Origin: Chlamydiota bacterium
GTDB taxonomy: Bacteria > Chlamydiota > Chlamydiia > Chlamydiales > Rhabdochlamydiaceae
DNA: 58,540 nucleotides
Direction: 5' to 3'
Assembly: GCA_013286595.1 (NCBI GenBank)
Contig: JABDFI010000006.1
Location: 1 to 58,540 of the forward strand
A program made the position numbers and the translations under genes. Under the pieces are notes generated by a model that worked only from the letters and a program-made list of their open reading frames with translations, made no database searches and was not told the origin of the DNA. Shown here piece by piece: positions 18,272-27,533 of this stretch (the first letter of the stretch is position 1; each line of letters opens with the position of its first letter).

Positions 18272-19567
18272 TTATAAATGCCAGCATTTTCTATCTGTGA
18301 TCGTTACGTACTGGTGGAGATCAAGTGAACTTAAGGGTGTGGGAGTTTCTAGATGATGAAAGTAATCACCTGTGATGTTGTTGCACCCGAGTAGAGAGAC
18401 TGAGGTTAGAAATGTGAGTTCTGATAGATAGGCAAGACCAACATCTGTAATCTTAGTGCACCAACATAGATCAAGTGAGCTTAAAGATTTGAGTTCTGAT
18501 AGATAGGCAAGGCCAACATCTGTAATCTTAGTGCACCAATGTAGATCAAGTGATCTTAAAGATTTAAGTTCTGATAGATGGGCAAGGCCAACATCTGTGA
18601 TCTCTTTGCACGAGTTGAGATTAAGTGATGTTAGAGATGTGAGTTTTGATAGATGGGCAAGGCCATCATCTGTGATCTCTTTGCACGAGTTGAGATTAAG
18701 TGATGTTAGAGATGTGAGTTTTGATAGATGGGCAAGGCCAGCATCTGTAATGCGGCTGCAATAACTGAGATTAAGTGAGTTTAGAGATGTGAGTTTTGAT
18801 AGATCGGCAAGGCCAGCATCTGTGATCTCTTTGCACGATTTTAGATTAAGTGATGTTAGAGATGTGAGGTTTGATAGATCGGCAAGGCCAGCATTTGTAA
18901 TGTCTGCGCACAAATATAGGTCAAGTGAGTTTAGAGATTTGAGTTTTGATAGATGGGCAAGGCCAACATCTGCGAGATTATAGCAGTTTCTTAGATTCAG
19001 TGAGCTTAAAGATGTGAGAGTTACTAGATGGGCAAAGCCAGTACCTGTGATCTTTGAGCACTTGTTTAGATTAAGTGATGTTAGAGATGTGAGTCTTGAT
19101 AGATCGGCAAGACCAGCATCTGTAATGTCATAGCAGTCACTTAGATCAAGTGATGTGAGAGAGGTAAGCTTTGAAAGATGTTTTAATCCTTGATTTGTGA
19201 GTTTAGTGCATCCGCTCAAATTGATTGATTGGATTTCAGCTCCTTTGAGTTGTTCCAGAATGGTTTGTAGTTGATCGTCTGATAAATTTTTATAGCCTGA
19301 TAAGTCTAAATGGTGACTGCGGAAGGGCACGTGTCTCCAAGCGCGGCAGGTCAATCGCACTGATTGCAGTTCTTTTGGATCTGAAAGGAAAGTTAATACA
19401 TGTGCCATAACATCCTTAATAGGCAATGAGCCAATTGTCACTGGTTTAGAAGAAGTTTTAGATGGCACAACTACAGACGATACAGCTGCAGGCCGTGTGG
19501 AGGATAAGTTCAAGGGGGCTAAAACTAGTGATGATGCTGAAGATACAGAAGATGATGCTGAGGTCAT
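18272..19567 (-). CDS. F-box / leucine-rich repeat protein, second subfamily (12 LRRs)
   Basis: A 431-residue protein with a serine-rich leader (1-45), an F-box-like segment (LPIKDVMAHVLTFLSDPKEL) followed by LTCRAWRHVP, and twelve 25-residue LRRs. The first LRRs read KLTNQGLKHLSKLTSL, the mark of this subfamily, which it shares with the gene at 40175. AAGGA precedes the ATG by about 6 bases. The C-terminal KGGDxWG module is missing. A long antisense frame is open across the repeats because the 75-bp unit keeps phase; it is not a gene. Confidence 0.82.
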   Translation of the reverse strand: MTSASSSVSSASSLVLAPLNLSSTRPAAVSSVVVPSKTSSKPVTIGSLPIKDVMAHVLTFLSDPKELQSVRLTCRAWRHVPFRSHHLDLSGYKNLSDDQLQTILEQLKGAEIQSINLSGCTKLTNQGLKHLSKLTSLTSLDLSDCYDITDAGLADLSRLTSLTSLNLNKCSKITGTGFAHLVTLTSLSSLNLRNCYNLADVGLAHLSKLKSLNSLDLYLCADITNAGLADLSNLTSLTSLNLKSCKEITDAGLADLSKLTSLNSLNLSYCSRITDAGLAHLSKLTSLTSLNLNSCKEITDDGLAHLSKLTSLTSLNLNSCKEITDVGLAHLSELKSLRSLDLHWCTKITDVGLAYLSELKSLSSLDLCWCTKITDVGLAYLSELTFLTSVSLLGCNNITGDYFHHLETPTPLSSLDLHQYVTITDRKCWHL

Positions 19568-19982
19568 AATTTTCCTTTAGTTTTTATTATATGATTCAAT
19601 TTTATTATTGTTTTATGTTACTAATCTTTTCTATTTTAAGTCAATTCTTTTTAAAATTTTTATTTTATTATTATAATTTTAAGTTCCCAAGACAAATGAA
19701 TGCCCTCCTGCTAGAGGGCGGGTTTAACGGTCAGAAAAGTTAAACCATCTTGAAAATTAACTGTATAGAAATTGCAGGATCGCTCAAAGCAAACTCGAAT
19801 ATAAAGTAATTTCTTAAAAAAAGCGGAAACAGAAAAAGCTTCATCCAAGCAGATTCAACACAAAAAGAACACTTCTTCTTTCCTCTCTATGGGCGGTTTG
19901 TTAAAATGCTTGAATTAATGGTGTTAGAAATGTGCATACATTTCTTTAATTTAAAGTAATAAATAATAAAAATTTTTTAGTG
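19568..19982. other. Divergent intergenic region between LRR genes
   Basis: About 415 bases with no gene. It holds the AT-rich leader of the minus-strand LRR gene, a small hairpin GCCCTC-CTGCTA-GAGGGC at 19702-19719, and the family leader box CATTTCTTTAATTTAAA at 19939-19955, which also occurs at 10800-10816 and 27427-27443. Nothing else is recognised. Confidence 0.5.
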
Positions 19983-20011
19983 TTTAAATGATGTGAAATT
20001 GTATGTATAAT
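19983..20011 (+). promoter_or_regulatory. Predicted promoter of the LRR gene triplet
   Basis: TTTAAA (19983-19988), 17 bases, TATAAT (20006-20011). The arrangement is the same as before the gene at 27534. The two following genes in the triplet lack this upstream pair; they keep only the last 30 bases of the leader, so this promoter probably serves all three. Confidence 0.5.
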
Positions 20012-20043
20012 GCTAATTATAATTACAATTGGGAGATTTAACC

Positions 20044-21477
20044 ATGTCACTATCCGGATTAGTTCCTTTAACTTTACAAGCATCAGCACAGTCAGTAGCT
20101 GTGCCGACCCCTTCACAACCTACACCTAAACCCGCAACGACTGGCATAAAGGCTATCCCTAGCGAGATTTTCGAACGTATATTAAGCTTTCTTCCTGCCC
20201 GAGAAATAATTAGCATCCGTCCTGTATGCCAAGAGTGGTGTAACCTATCTCTTGTCAACGAAGGCTGTCTAGATCTTTCTGGACTGCGCAATTTATCGGA
20301 TAGCGACCTTAAAGCCATTCTTGATAAAGTAAGTAGCACTGACATTACCTCTATCAATCTATCTAATTGCAAGGACATCACAGATGCTGGCCTTGCCCAT
20401 CTAGTAAATCTTACACTCTTAAGCTCGCTTAATCTAAGCGGGTGCAATAAGATCACAGATGTTGGTCTTGCTTATTTATTAAAACTAACACGCTTAAGCT
20501 CACTTGATCTAAGCCGGTGCGATAAGATCACAGATGTTGGCCTTAGCTATCTATCACAACTCCCACTTTTAAGCTCACTTGATCTAAGCCGGTGCAATAA
20601 GATCACAGGCGCTGGCTTTGATCATCTAGTATCTCTCACGCTCTTAAGTTCACTTCGTTTAATTTGGTGCTATAACATCAGAGATACTGACCTTCCCCAT
20701 TTATCAAAACTCACACGCTTAAGCTCACTTGATCTAAGCGGATGCTATGATATTACAGATGCTGGACTTGCCCATCTAGTAACTCTCACCCGCTTAAATT
20801 CCCTTAGTCTAAGAGAGAACGATAAGATCACAGATGCAGGTCTTAGCTCTCTATCAACACTCACACTTTTAAGCTCACTTAATCTCAACAGGTGCAATTG
20901 GATCACAGGTGCTTGCTTTGATCATCTAGTAACTCTCACACTCTTAAGTTCACTTGATCTAAGCGAGTGCTATAACATTGAAGATGCTAGCCTTGCCCAT
21001 CTAGTAGCTTTCCCACTCTTAAGCTCACTTAATCTAAGAGGGAGCTACAACGTCACAGATGATGGCTTTGTCCATCTATCAAAACTCCCACTCTTAAGCT
21101 CACTTGATCTAAGCGAGTGCTTTAACATGAGAGATGATGGCTTTGTCCATCTATCAAAACTCACACTCTTAAGCTCACTTAATCTAGCCTGGTGCGCTAA
21201 GATCACAGGTGCTGGCTTTGTTCACTTATCAAAACTTCTACTCTTAAGTTCACTTAATCTAAGAAGGTGCGGAATTATCACAGATGCTAGCCTTGCCCAT
21301 CTATCAAAACTCCCACTCTTAAGCTCACTTAATCTAAGAGAATGCTATAGGATCACAGATGCTGGCCTTGCCTATCTGGAAACTCTCACTTCTTTAAGCT
21401 CACTTCAACTAGATGGTTCTGAGATTACCTCAGGTGCTGCAAAAGCTTTTAAGGAGAAACTCGGCATTCATGGATAG
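20044..21477 (+). CDS. F-box / leucine-rich repeat protein, first of a tandem triplet (14 LRRs)
   Basis: A 477-residue member with the most LRRs in the window (14, residues about 95-455). The F-box-like segment reads IPSEIFERILSFLPAREI. A TTG at 20029 is in frame, but ATG at 20044 follows GGGAG by 8 bases. Several LRRs are divergent (NIRDTDLPHLSKLT, WITGACFDHLVTLT, NVTDDGFVHLSKLP), suggesting selection on the surface. The 3' end runs straight into the leader of the next copy: GATTACATCTACATGCTAAT fuses a remnant of the C-terminal module (DYIYML) to the upstream region of gene two. Confidence 0.84.
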   Translation: MSLSGLVPLTLQASAQSVAVPTPSQPTPKPATTGIKAIPSEIFERILSFLPAREIISIRPVCQEWCNLSLVNEGCLDLSGLRNLSDSDLKAILDKVSSTDITSINLSNCKDITDAGLAHLVNLTLLSSLNLSGCNKITDVGLAYLLKLTRLSSLDLSRCDKITDVGLSYLSQLPLLSSLDLSRCNKITGAGFDHLVSLTLLSSLRLIWCYNIRDTDLPHLSKLTRLSSLDLSGCYDITDAGLAHLVTLTRLNSLSLRENDKITDAGLSSLSTLTLLSSLNLNRCNWITGACFDHLVTLTLLSSLDLSECYNIEDASLAHLVAFPLLSSLNLRGSYNVTDDGFVHLSKLPLLSSLDLSECFNMRDDGFVHLSKLTLLSSLNLAWCAKITGAGFVHLSKLLLLSSLNLRRCGIITDASLAHLSKLPLLSSLNLRECYRITDAGLAYLETLTSLSSLQLDGSEITSGAAKAFKEKLGIHG

Positions 21478-21530
21478 AGTGGATGATTACATCTACATGC
21501 TAATTATAATTACGATTGGGAGATTTAACA

Positions 21531-22817
21531 ATGTCATTATCCGGCTTAGTTCCTTTAACTTTACAAGCGACAGCGCAGCTAGCATTACCATCTATGCCTA
21601 CCCCTTCACAACCTACACCTAAACCCGCAACGACTGGCATAAAGGCTATCCCTAGCGAGATTTTCGAGCGTATATTAAGCTTCCTTCCTGCTCAACAAAT
21701 AATTCGCATCCGTCCTGTATGCCAAGAGTGGTGTAACCTATCTCTTGTCAACGAGGGCTATCTAAATCTTTCTGGCATGCCCAATTTATCGGATAGCGAC
21801 CTTGAAACCATTCTTGGTCAAGCAAGTAGCACTCACATTACTTCTATCAATCTATCTAATTGCAAGAACATCACAGATGCTGGCCTTGCCCATCTAGTAA
21901 ATCTCACACTCTTAAGCTCACTTAATCTAAGCGGGTGCGATAAGATCACAGATGCTAGCCTTGCCCACCTATTAAAACTCACACGCTTAAGCTCACTTGA
22001 TCTAAGTCAGTGCAATAAGATCACAGATGCAGGCCTTGTCCATCTATCAAAACTCACACTTTTAAGCTCACTCGATCTAAGCGGATGCTATGATATTACA
22101 GATGCTGGCCTTGCCCATTTAGTAACTCTCACACGCTTAAACTCACTTAATCTTAGAGCGAACGATAACATCAGAGATGCAGGCCTTAGCTCTCTATCAA
22201 AACTCGCATGCTTAAGCTCACTAAATCTAAACAGGTGCAATCATATCACAGGAACTTGCTTTGATCATCTAGGAACTCTCACACTCTTAAGTTCACTTGA
22301 TCTAAGCGAGTGTTATAACATTAGAGATGCTAGCCTTGCCCATCTAGTAGCTTTCCCACTCTTAAGCTCTCTTAGTCTAAGAGGGAACTATGTCACAGAT
22401 GATGGCTTTGTACATCTATCAAAACTTCCACTCTTAAGCTCACTTGATCTAAGCGAGTGCTATAGATTGGGAGATGATGGCTTTGTCCATCTATCAAAAC
22501 TCACACTCTTAAGCTCACTTAATCTTAGCTCGTGCTTTACGATCACAGGTGCTGGCTTTGTTCATCTATCAAAACTTCCACTCTTAAGCTCACTTAATCT
22601 AAGAAAGTGCAGAATTATCACAGATGCTAGCCTTGCCCATCTATCAAAACTCCCACTCTTAAGCTCACTTAATCTAAGAGAGTGCTATAGGATCACAGAT
22701 GCTGGCCTTGCCCATCTGGAAACTCTCACTTCTTTAAGCTCACTTCAACTAGATGGTTCTGAGATTACCTCGGGTGCTGCAAAAACTTTTAAGGAGAAAC
22801 TCGGCATTCATGGATAG
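21531..22817 (+). CDS. F-box / leucine-rich repeat protein, second of a tandem triplet (12 LRRs)
   Basis: A 428-residue protein nearly identical in its leader, F-box segment and final repeats to the gene before it, with two LRRs fewer and one shortened by a codon (YVTDDGFVHLSKLP). ATG at 21531 follows GGGAG; the space from the previous stop is 53 bases. It probably arose by unequal crossing over. Many differences from its neighbour lie in the variable LRR positions next to the conserved NLS strand. Confidence 0.84.
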   Translation: MSLSGLVPLTLQATAQLALPSMPTPSQPTPKPATTGIKAIPSEIFERILSFLPAQQIIRIRPVCQEWCNLSLVNEGYLNLSGMPNLSDSDLETILGQASSTHITSINLSNCKNITDAGLAHLVNLTLLSSLNLSGCDKITDASLAHLLKLTRLSSLDLSQCNKITDAGLVHLSKLTLLSSLDLSGCYDITDAGLAHLVTLTRLNSLNLRANDNIRDAGLSSLSKLACLSSLNLNRCNHITGTCFDHLGTLTLLSSLDLSECYNIRDASLAHLVAFPLLSSLSLRGNYVTDDGFVHLSKLPLLSSLDLSECYRLGDDGFVHLSKLTLLSSLNLSSCFTITGAGFVHLSKLPLLSSLNLRKCRIITDASLAHLSKLPLLSSLNLRECYRITDAGLAHLETLTSLSSLQLDGSEITSGAAKTFKEKLGIHG

Positions 22818-22870
22818 AGTAGATGATTACATCTACAGGTTAATCATAATTACAATTGGGAGATTTAACA

Positions 22871-23860
22871 ATGTCATTATCCGGATTAGTTCCTTTAACT
22901 TTACAAGCAACAGCGCAGCCGGGATTACCATCTGTGCCTACCCCTTCACAACCTACACCTAAACCCGCAACGAGTGGCATAAAGGCTATCCCTAGCGAGA
23001 TTTTCGAACGCATATTAAGCTTCCTTCCTGCTCAACAAATAATTCGCATCCGTTCTGTATGCCAAGAGTGGTGTAACCTATCTCTTCTCAACGAGGGCTG
23101 TCTAGACCTTTCTGGACTGTCCAATTTATCGGATAGCGCTTTTAAAGCCATTCTTGATAAAGCAAGTGGTACTCCCATTACCTCCATCAATCTATCTAAT
23201 TGCAAGAACATCACAGATGCAGGTCTTGCCCATCTAGTAAATCTCACACTCTTAAGCTCACTTAATCTAAGCGGGTGCTATCGGATCACAAATGCTGGCC
23301 TTGCCCATTTATCAACACTGACATCTTTAAGCTCACTTAATCTAAGCTGCTGCGGAAGCATCAAAGATGCTGGCCTTGCCCATCTATCAAAACTCACACG
23401 CTTAAGCTCACTTGATCTAAGCCGGTGCGGAAACATCACAGATGCTGGCCTTGCCCATCTAGTATCTCTCACACTCTTAAGCTCACTTCATTTAATCTGG
23501 TGCTATAGCATCACAGATGCTGGCCTTGCCCATTTATTAAAACTCACACGCTTAAGCTCACTTGATCTAAGCCGGTGCACTAAGATCACAGATAGTGGTC
23601 TTGCTCATCTATCAAAAATCGCATCCTTAAGCTCACTTAATCTAAACTGGTGCAGTAGGATCACAGATATTGGTCTTGCTCATCTATCAAAAATCGCACT
23701 CTTAAGCTCACTTAATCTAAGAGAGTGCTTTAAGATCACAGGTGCTGGCCTTGCCCATCTAGAAACTCTCAGATCTTTAAGCTCACTTGAACTAGATGGT
23801 TCTGGGATTACTTTTGGTGCTGCAGAAGCTTTTAAGGAGAAACTCGGCATTGAGGAATAG
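22871..23860 (+). CDS. F-box / leucine-rich repeat protein, third of a tandem triplet (8 LRRs)
   Basis: A 329-residue member with eight LRRs; leader and F-box segment match the two preceding genes, the repeat set does not. ATG at 22871 follows GGGAG, 53 bases after the previous stop. After its stop the DNA again shows the module remnant (GATTACATCTAC), then TAGTAGGAAATT, a stretch also present upstream of the LRR gene at 10885. This suggests a further copy once followed and was deleted. Confidence 0.84.
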   Translation: MSLSGLVPLTLQATAQPGLPSVPTPSQPTPKPATSGIKAIPSEIFERILSFLPAQQIIRIRSVCQEWCNLSLLNEGCLDLSGLSNLSDSAFKAILDKASGTPITSINLSNCKNITDAGLAHLVNLTLLSSLNLSGCYRITNAGLAHLSTLTSLSSLNLSCCGSIKDAGLAHLSKLTRLSSLDLSRCGNITDAGLAHLVSLTLLSSLHLIWCYSITDAGLAHLLKLTRLSSLDLSRCTKITDSGLAHLSKIASLSSLNLNWCSRITDIGLAHLSKIALLSSLNLRECFKITGAGLAHLETLRSLSSLELDGSGITFGAAEAFKEKLGIEE

Positions 23861-23995
23861 AGTGGATGATTACATCTACCTGCTAGCTGATTAGTAGGAA
23901 ATTATTCTGTACTACAGCGTTTAAAACCTGAAAATCCAATTTGTTTTTTTTGTCAACTGATGCATAATCGATCGGTTTTCAACAAAGGGAAGGTG

Positions 23996-24940
23996 ATGGG
24001 ACAGAAAAAGTGTCGAGTGATTGGTGTTGCAAGTGGATGGGGAGCTCAAATCAGAACGTGTGAAGAGGGCCCTGATTATTTAAAGCAACTTGGTTGCCTT
24101 GACCTTTTGCGTCACCAAAAGATAGTCATTGAAGGATGGGATACTGTTTATCCCACGATCAGATTCCGCGATCAGAATATCCCCCTTTCAGAAGTGCTAC
24201 CTCTCATTACGGATTTGAATCAGAGAGTAGTGGATCAAGTAAAAAATGCTATGCATCTCGGTTGCTTTCCGATTGTCATTGGCGGAGATCATGGCAATGC
24301 CGTGGGGACATGGAATGGGGTTGCACGAGCCCTTCCTGATGCGCCCTTGGGGTTGTTGTGGATCGATGCTCATATGGACGCCCATACTTCTGAGACGACT
24401 CCATCGGGTGCTTGGCATGGCATGCCCCTTGCTGCCTTATTGGGCTATGGTCGCAAAGAACTCTCGGAACTCACTTCTAAACAGCCGATTGTCAAGCCTG
24501 AGCATGTCTGTTTAATCGGAACGCGCTCTTATGAATCGGGAGAAGCGGATCTGCTCAAAGAGCTCAAAGTGAAAATTTATTTCATGGAAGAGGTTGCTGA
24601 TCGGGGATTTTCAGTCGTGCTTAAAGAGGCAATCGCTCATGTGAATCGCGGCACGCAAGGCTATGGTGTGAGTTTAGATGTCGATGTGGTTGATCCCAGT
24701 GAAGCTCCAGGAACTGGTTGTTTTGAACCTGGAGGGATTGCTGCTAAGGATCTACTGCAGGGATTATCGCTTTTTCAAGGCGATGAACGATTGAAAGCGT
24801 TTGAGCTTGTCGAATTCAACCCAAGTCGAGATCGCGATAACATGACAGCACATCTTTGCCAACAGATCTTATCAGCTGTTCTGAGAGGAACTACCGAGGC
24901 AATTGCAAAATTCCATGCCACAGCAAAATCGCCCTTTTGA
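23996..24940 (+). CDS. rocF: Arginase-family hydrolase (probable arginase)
   Basis: A 314-residue binuclear manganese hydrolase. Metal ligands are all present: GGDHG (96-100), DAHMDAH (124-130) and SLDVDVVDP (226-234). SGAWHGMPLA after the second motif is typical of arginase, which splits arginine into ornithine and urea; agmatinase or formimidoylglutamase are alternatives. ATG at 23996 has GGGA at 6 bases and is preferred to an ATG at 23960 with no binding site. The last 14 codons (EAIAKFHATAKSPF) and the stop lie inside the short inverted-repeat element at 24896, so the native C-terminus was replaced. Confidence 0.87.
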   Translation: MGQKKCRVIGVASGWGAQIRTCEEGPDYLKQLGCLDLLRHQKIVIEGWDTVYPTIRFRDQNIPLSEVLPLITDLNQRVVDQVKNAMHLGCFPIVIGGDHGNAVGTWNGVARALPDAPLGLLWIDAHMDAHTSETTPSGAWHGMPLAALLGYGRKELSELTSKQPIVKPEHVCLIGTRSYESGEADLLKELKVKIYFMEEVADRGFSVVLKEAIAHVNRGTQGYGVSLDVDVVDPSEAPGTGCFEPGGIAAKDLLQGLSLFQGDERLKAFELVEFNPSRDRDNMTAHLCQQILSAVLRGTTEAIAKFHATAKSPF

Positions 24941-25076
24941 GCCATTTTGCCACCCCATCCCCGAGCCCTACTCGCTTGGAGTATGTGCTCGGGGATGGGG
25001 CACAGCCGCTTAAGCGGCTGGCAAACTGACTCAAAATCATCGATTTTTCTGGATCGGGGAGTTTTGCAATTGCCTC
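24896..25076. mobile_element. 181-bp inverted-repeat element (MITE-like), complete copy
   Basis: The ends are GAGGCAATTGCAAAA and its reverse complement TTTTGCAATTGCCTC, and TACC flanks both sides, consistent with a 4-bp target duplication. Inside are two stems, CCCCATCCCCGAG with CTCGGGGATGGGG, and CAGCCGCTTAAGCGGCTG. No coding capacity is evident. A second copy lies at 47433-47607, a short derivative at 27295-27382, and a single tip at 55931-55951. The left end supplies the end of arginase; the right end touches the stop of hemF. Confidence 0.8.
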
Positions 25077-25900
25077 TACCATTTAGCAAAAGGGGGCATT
25101 GAACAGAGAATGGCATCGGGATTGCCTCCAGACAGAAAGCCAAATTTTGTACCGCGGTCGTACAGGAGATTGAATTCCACGTAATGCGCACGTTGGGAGA
25201 GTTGTGTCTCTTTATCTTCAGAAGTATAGGGGAGATGAACGCGCCGTTCGTAGATCGGCATGATGGCATTCAAAAAAGTCGTTCCAATGTATTTCCATAG
25301 CGCATAGTCTTTTTCAAAGGTGCCTGTATTATAGTGATCAAAAAAGATGCCTCCAACACCTCGTTCTTTATGGCGGTGGGGAATATAGAAGTACTCTTTG
25401 GCTTGTTGCGAAAATTTCGAGTAGAGATGGGGATCGAACTGATCAAGTGCCTCTTTGGCAACCTGATGAAAATGTGTTGTATCTTCTGAGTTGGGAAAAC
25501 CCATGGGCGTGAGATCATAACCTCCACCAAACCAATGTGCATGTGCTGTTTCAATGTAGCGGATGTTAAAATGAACCGTAGGAGCAAAGGGATTGTGCAT
25601 GTGAGTGATTAAACTAACTCCTGTGGCAAAAAAAGGTCCTTGTGCTTCTTGAGTTGGAAACCGATCACCCACAATTTCAGAAAAATTAACCGCCGCTTTT
25701 TCGAAAATTTGACCCTTTAAAAGCGCGATCTCTCCGCCTCCAACACCCTTTTGGTACTTCCAAGGATATCTCTGGAAGCGATCTTGGATTTCAAGATGCT
25801 CAAAATACGAGATAATCGTGGCACGCAATTCTTTCAGAAAGTGGGTAATCTCAGTTTTTCGATCCACAATTGTTTCTTTTTTTTTATTTTGAAAATCCAT
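25076..25900 (-). CDS. hemF: Coproporphyrinogen III oxidase, oxygen-dependent
   Basis: Oxidatively decarboxylates coproporphyrinogen III to protoporphyrinogen IX. Recognised by GGGEIALLKGQIFEKAAVNFS near residue 55, the AHAHWFGGGYDLTP segment, and the C-terminal EFNLLYDRGTKFGFLSGGNP block ending SMPPFAKW, the usual terminus. Length (274) is slightly short, mostly at the N-terminus. ATG at 25900 has GGAG at 5 bases. It is divergent from hemG with 37 bases between. The last base of its stop codon comes from the inverted-repeat element. Confidence 0.94.
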   Translation of the reverse strand: MDFQNKKKETIVDRKTEITHFLKELRATIISYFEHLEIQDRFQRYPWKYQKGVGGGEIALLKGQIFEKAAVNFSEIVGDRFPTQEAQGPFFATGVSLITHMHNPFAPTVHFNIRYIETAHAHWFGGGYDLTPMGFPNSEDTTHFHQVAKEALDQFDPHLYSKFSQQAKEYFYIPHRHKERGVGGIFFDHYNTGTFEKDYALWKYIGTTFLNAIMPIYERRVHLPYTSEDKETQLSQRAHYVEFNLLYDRGTKFGFLSGGNPDAILCSMPPFAKW

Positions 25901-25937
25901 TACACTCCCTCATTCGAAAAACAACGCTGTTGTAACA

Positions 25938-27296
25938 ATGAAAAAAAAACAAATTATCATTATTGGCGGTGGTATTTCTGGCCTTTCTACAGCTTGGTAC
26001 TTAAGTCGTACCACGCAGCCCATTGAGATCCTTCTGTTAGAAAAAAGTTCTCGTTTTGGTGGTTGGTTGCACACTGATCATACGAAAGGATTTCATTTCG
26101 AGAAAGGCCCTCGTACATTCAAAGTGGATAAGTCTCCTTCGACCATGCAATTGATCCAAGAACTCGGTTTAGAAAATGAGTTGATCTGGTCGCAATCCAA
26201 ACCTCATCATCGCTATTTATGGCATGAAAAGGAGTTGCATCGTTTTCCAACTAACCCTATTTCCTTTTTTATGTCACCTCTGACCAAAGGATTTCTAAAG
26301 GCAGCTTTTACCGAATGGAGACGTCCGGGTAAGGAAGGGGATGAGACCGTGTATGAATTTGTCCTACGCCGTTTCAATTACGATGTAGCGCGTCTGTTTT
26401 TTGATCCTCTAGTGGTGGGCATTTTCGGCGGGGATATTCGCAAGATTTCTGTTAGAGCGTGTTTCCCGATGCTCAAGTCATGGGAAGAGCAGTATGGATG
26501 CGTCACAAAAGGGTTTTGGCATCACTGGAAAAAAAAGAAGGAGATCTCTTCTTGTTCTGAACACGTTCCAGGATTGCCTTTATCTGCCATCTTTTCATTC
26601 AAGCAAGGAATCGAGCAACTCACCCAGCGCTTATTAGCTCAAACTCCCCTTACTTGTCATTCCGGACAAGAAATCCAGGGGATTTCACGAGATGAGGAGG
26701 GATTTGAAGTGCATTCACAAACGAGAACTTACAGAGCAGATGCAGTCTTTTGCGCTTTGCCAGTGAGAGAGGCAGCAGAACTGTTTCAACAGTGTGTTCC
26801 AGAAATCGCACGTGAGCTACATCGCGTTCCCTCCGAAGGGATTACGGTGGTTAATGTGGGGTATGATCACTCCGTATTACCGGTGCAGGGGTTTGGATAC
26901 TTGACACCTACCTATTCTCATGAGGATGTTCTCGGTGTTGTGTTTGATTCCTCAGTTTTTCCTCAGCTTAATCGCCATGCACAAGAGACGCGATTGACCA
27001 TCAAATTAGAAGACAAAGGTAAGAGTGAAGCATGGTCCATTGATGCAGCTTTAAAAGGAATTAGGAAGCACCTCAATATTTCACAAAATCCTACAGCCAT
27101 TTCATTTAAAAGAAACATACGCGCCATTCCTCAATATGGAGTCGGCCATTTAGACAAGATGGCGGCTCTTAAAGAAGATCTTTCAAAAAAGATGCCCGGT
27201 TGTTTTTTGGTGGGAAATTACCTCACGGGAGTGAGCGTAGATCAATGCATAGCCCGAGCAAAACAAGCCGTATCAGAATGGCTTCTGACTATTTGA
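25938..27296 (+). CDS. hemG: Protoporphyrinogen oxidase (HemG/HemY type, FAD)
   Basis: Oxidises protoporphyrinogen IX to protoporphyrin IX. The N-terminus holds the dinucleotide-binding GGGISGLSTAWYL (10-22) and the acidic strand end LLLEKSSRFGGWL. The middle FFDPLVVGIFGGD is typical of the oxygen-dependent FAD enzyme, and the C-terminal GCFLVGNYLTGVSVDQCI is the second FAD contact. 452 residues, normal. Called hemG in Chlamydia although it is the HemY-type enzyme. The stop TGA uses the first bases of the short element that follows. Confidence 0.94.
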   Translation: MKKKQIIIIGGGISGLSTAWYLSRTTQPIEILLLEKSSRFGGWLHTDHTKGFHFEKGPRTFKVDKSPSTMQLIQELGLENELIWSQSKPHHRYLWHEKELHRFPTNPISFFMSPLTKGFLKAAFTEWRRPGKEGDETVYEFVLRRFNYDVARLFFDPLVVGIFGGDIRKISVRACFPMLKSWEEQYGCVTKGFWHHWKKKKEISSCSEHVPGLPLSAIFSFKQGIEQLTQRLLAQTPLTCHSGQEIQGISRDEEGFEVHSQTRTYRADAVFCALPVREAAELFQQCVPEIARELHRVPSEGITVVNVGYDHSVLPVQGFGYLTPTYSHEDVLGVVFDSSVFPQLNRHAQETRLTIKLEDKGKSEAWSIDAALKGIRKHLNISQNPTAISFKRNIRAIPQYGVGHLDKMAALKEDLSKKMPGCFLVGNYLTGVSVDQCIARAKQAVSEWLLTI

Positions 27297-27382
27297 GGCA
27301 ATTGCAAAATTCTCCGCCCCAGAAAAAGCGATGATGTTGGCTCAAAAGGGCGATTTTGCTGGGGCGGAGAGTTTTGCGCCTC
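27295..27382. mobile_element. 88-bp palindromic derivative of the inverted-repeat element
   Basis: It begins GAGGCAATTGCAAAATTC, like the copy at 24896, and ends GTTTTGCGCCTC. The arms CTCCGCCCCAG and CTGGGGCGGAG pair perfectly. The loop side contains GGCTCAAAAGGGCGATTTTG, the reverse complement of a piece of the 181-bp copy. It may also act as the terminator of hemG. Confidence 0.7.
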
Positions 27383-27472
27383 CAAGAGAATCTTCTAACT
27401 GATTTCTTATTCTAGATTTACAATTGCATTTCTTTAATTTAAATTAATCAATAATAATAAAAAGTTTTAATG

Positions 27473-27501
27473 TTTAAACAAAACGCATCTATAGATATAA
27501 T
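27473..27501 (+). promoter_or_regulatory. Predicted promoter of the LRR gene at 27534
   Basis: TTTAAA (27473-27478), 17 bases, TATAAT (27496-27501), with the family box CATTTCTTTAATTTAAA at 27427-27443 upstream. The identical arrangement upstream of the triplet at 20044 supports it. Confidence 0.5.
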
Positions 27502-27533
27502 ATTAATTATAGTTGAAATTAGGAGATTTAACA

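Noticed and set aside
24775-25269. 164-codon minus-strand frame over arginase end, element and hemF end
   Set aside because: Antisense to arginase and out of frame with hemF; it is held open partly by the inverted-repeat element.
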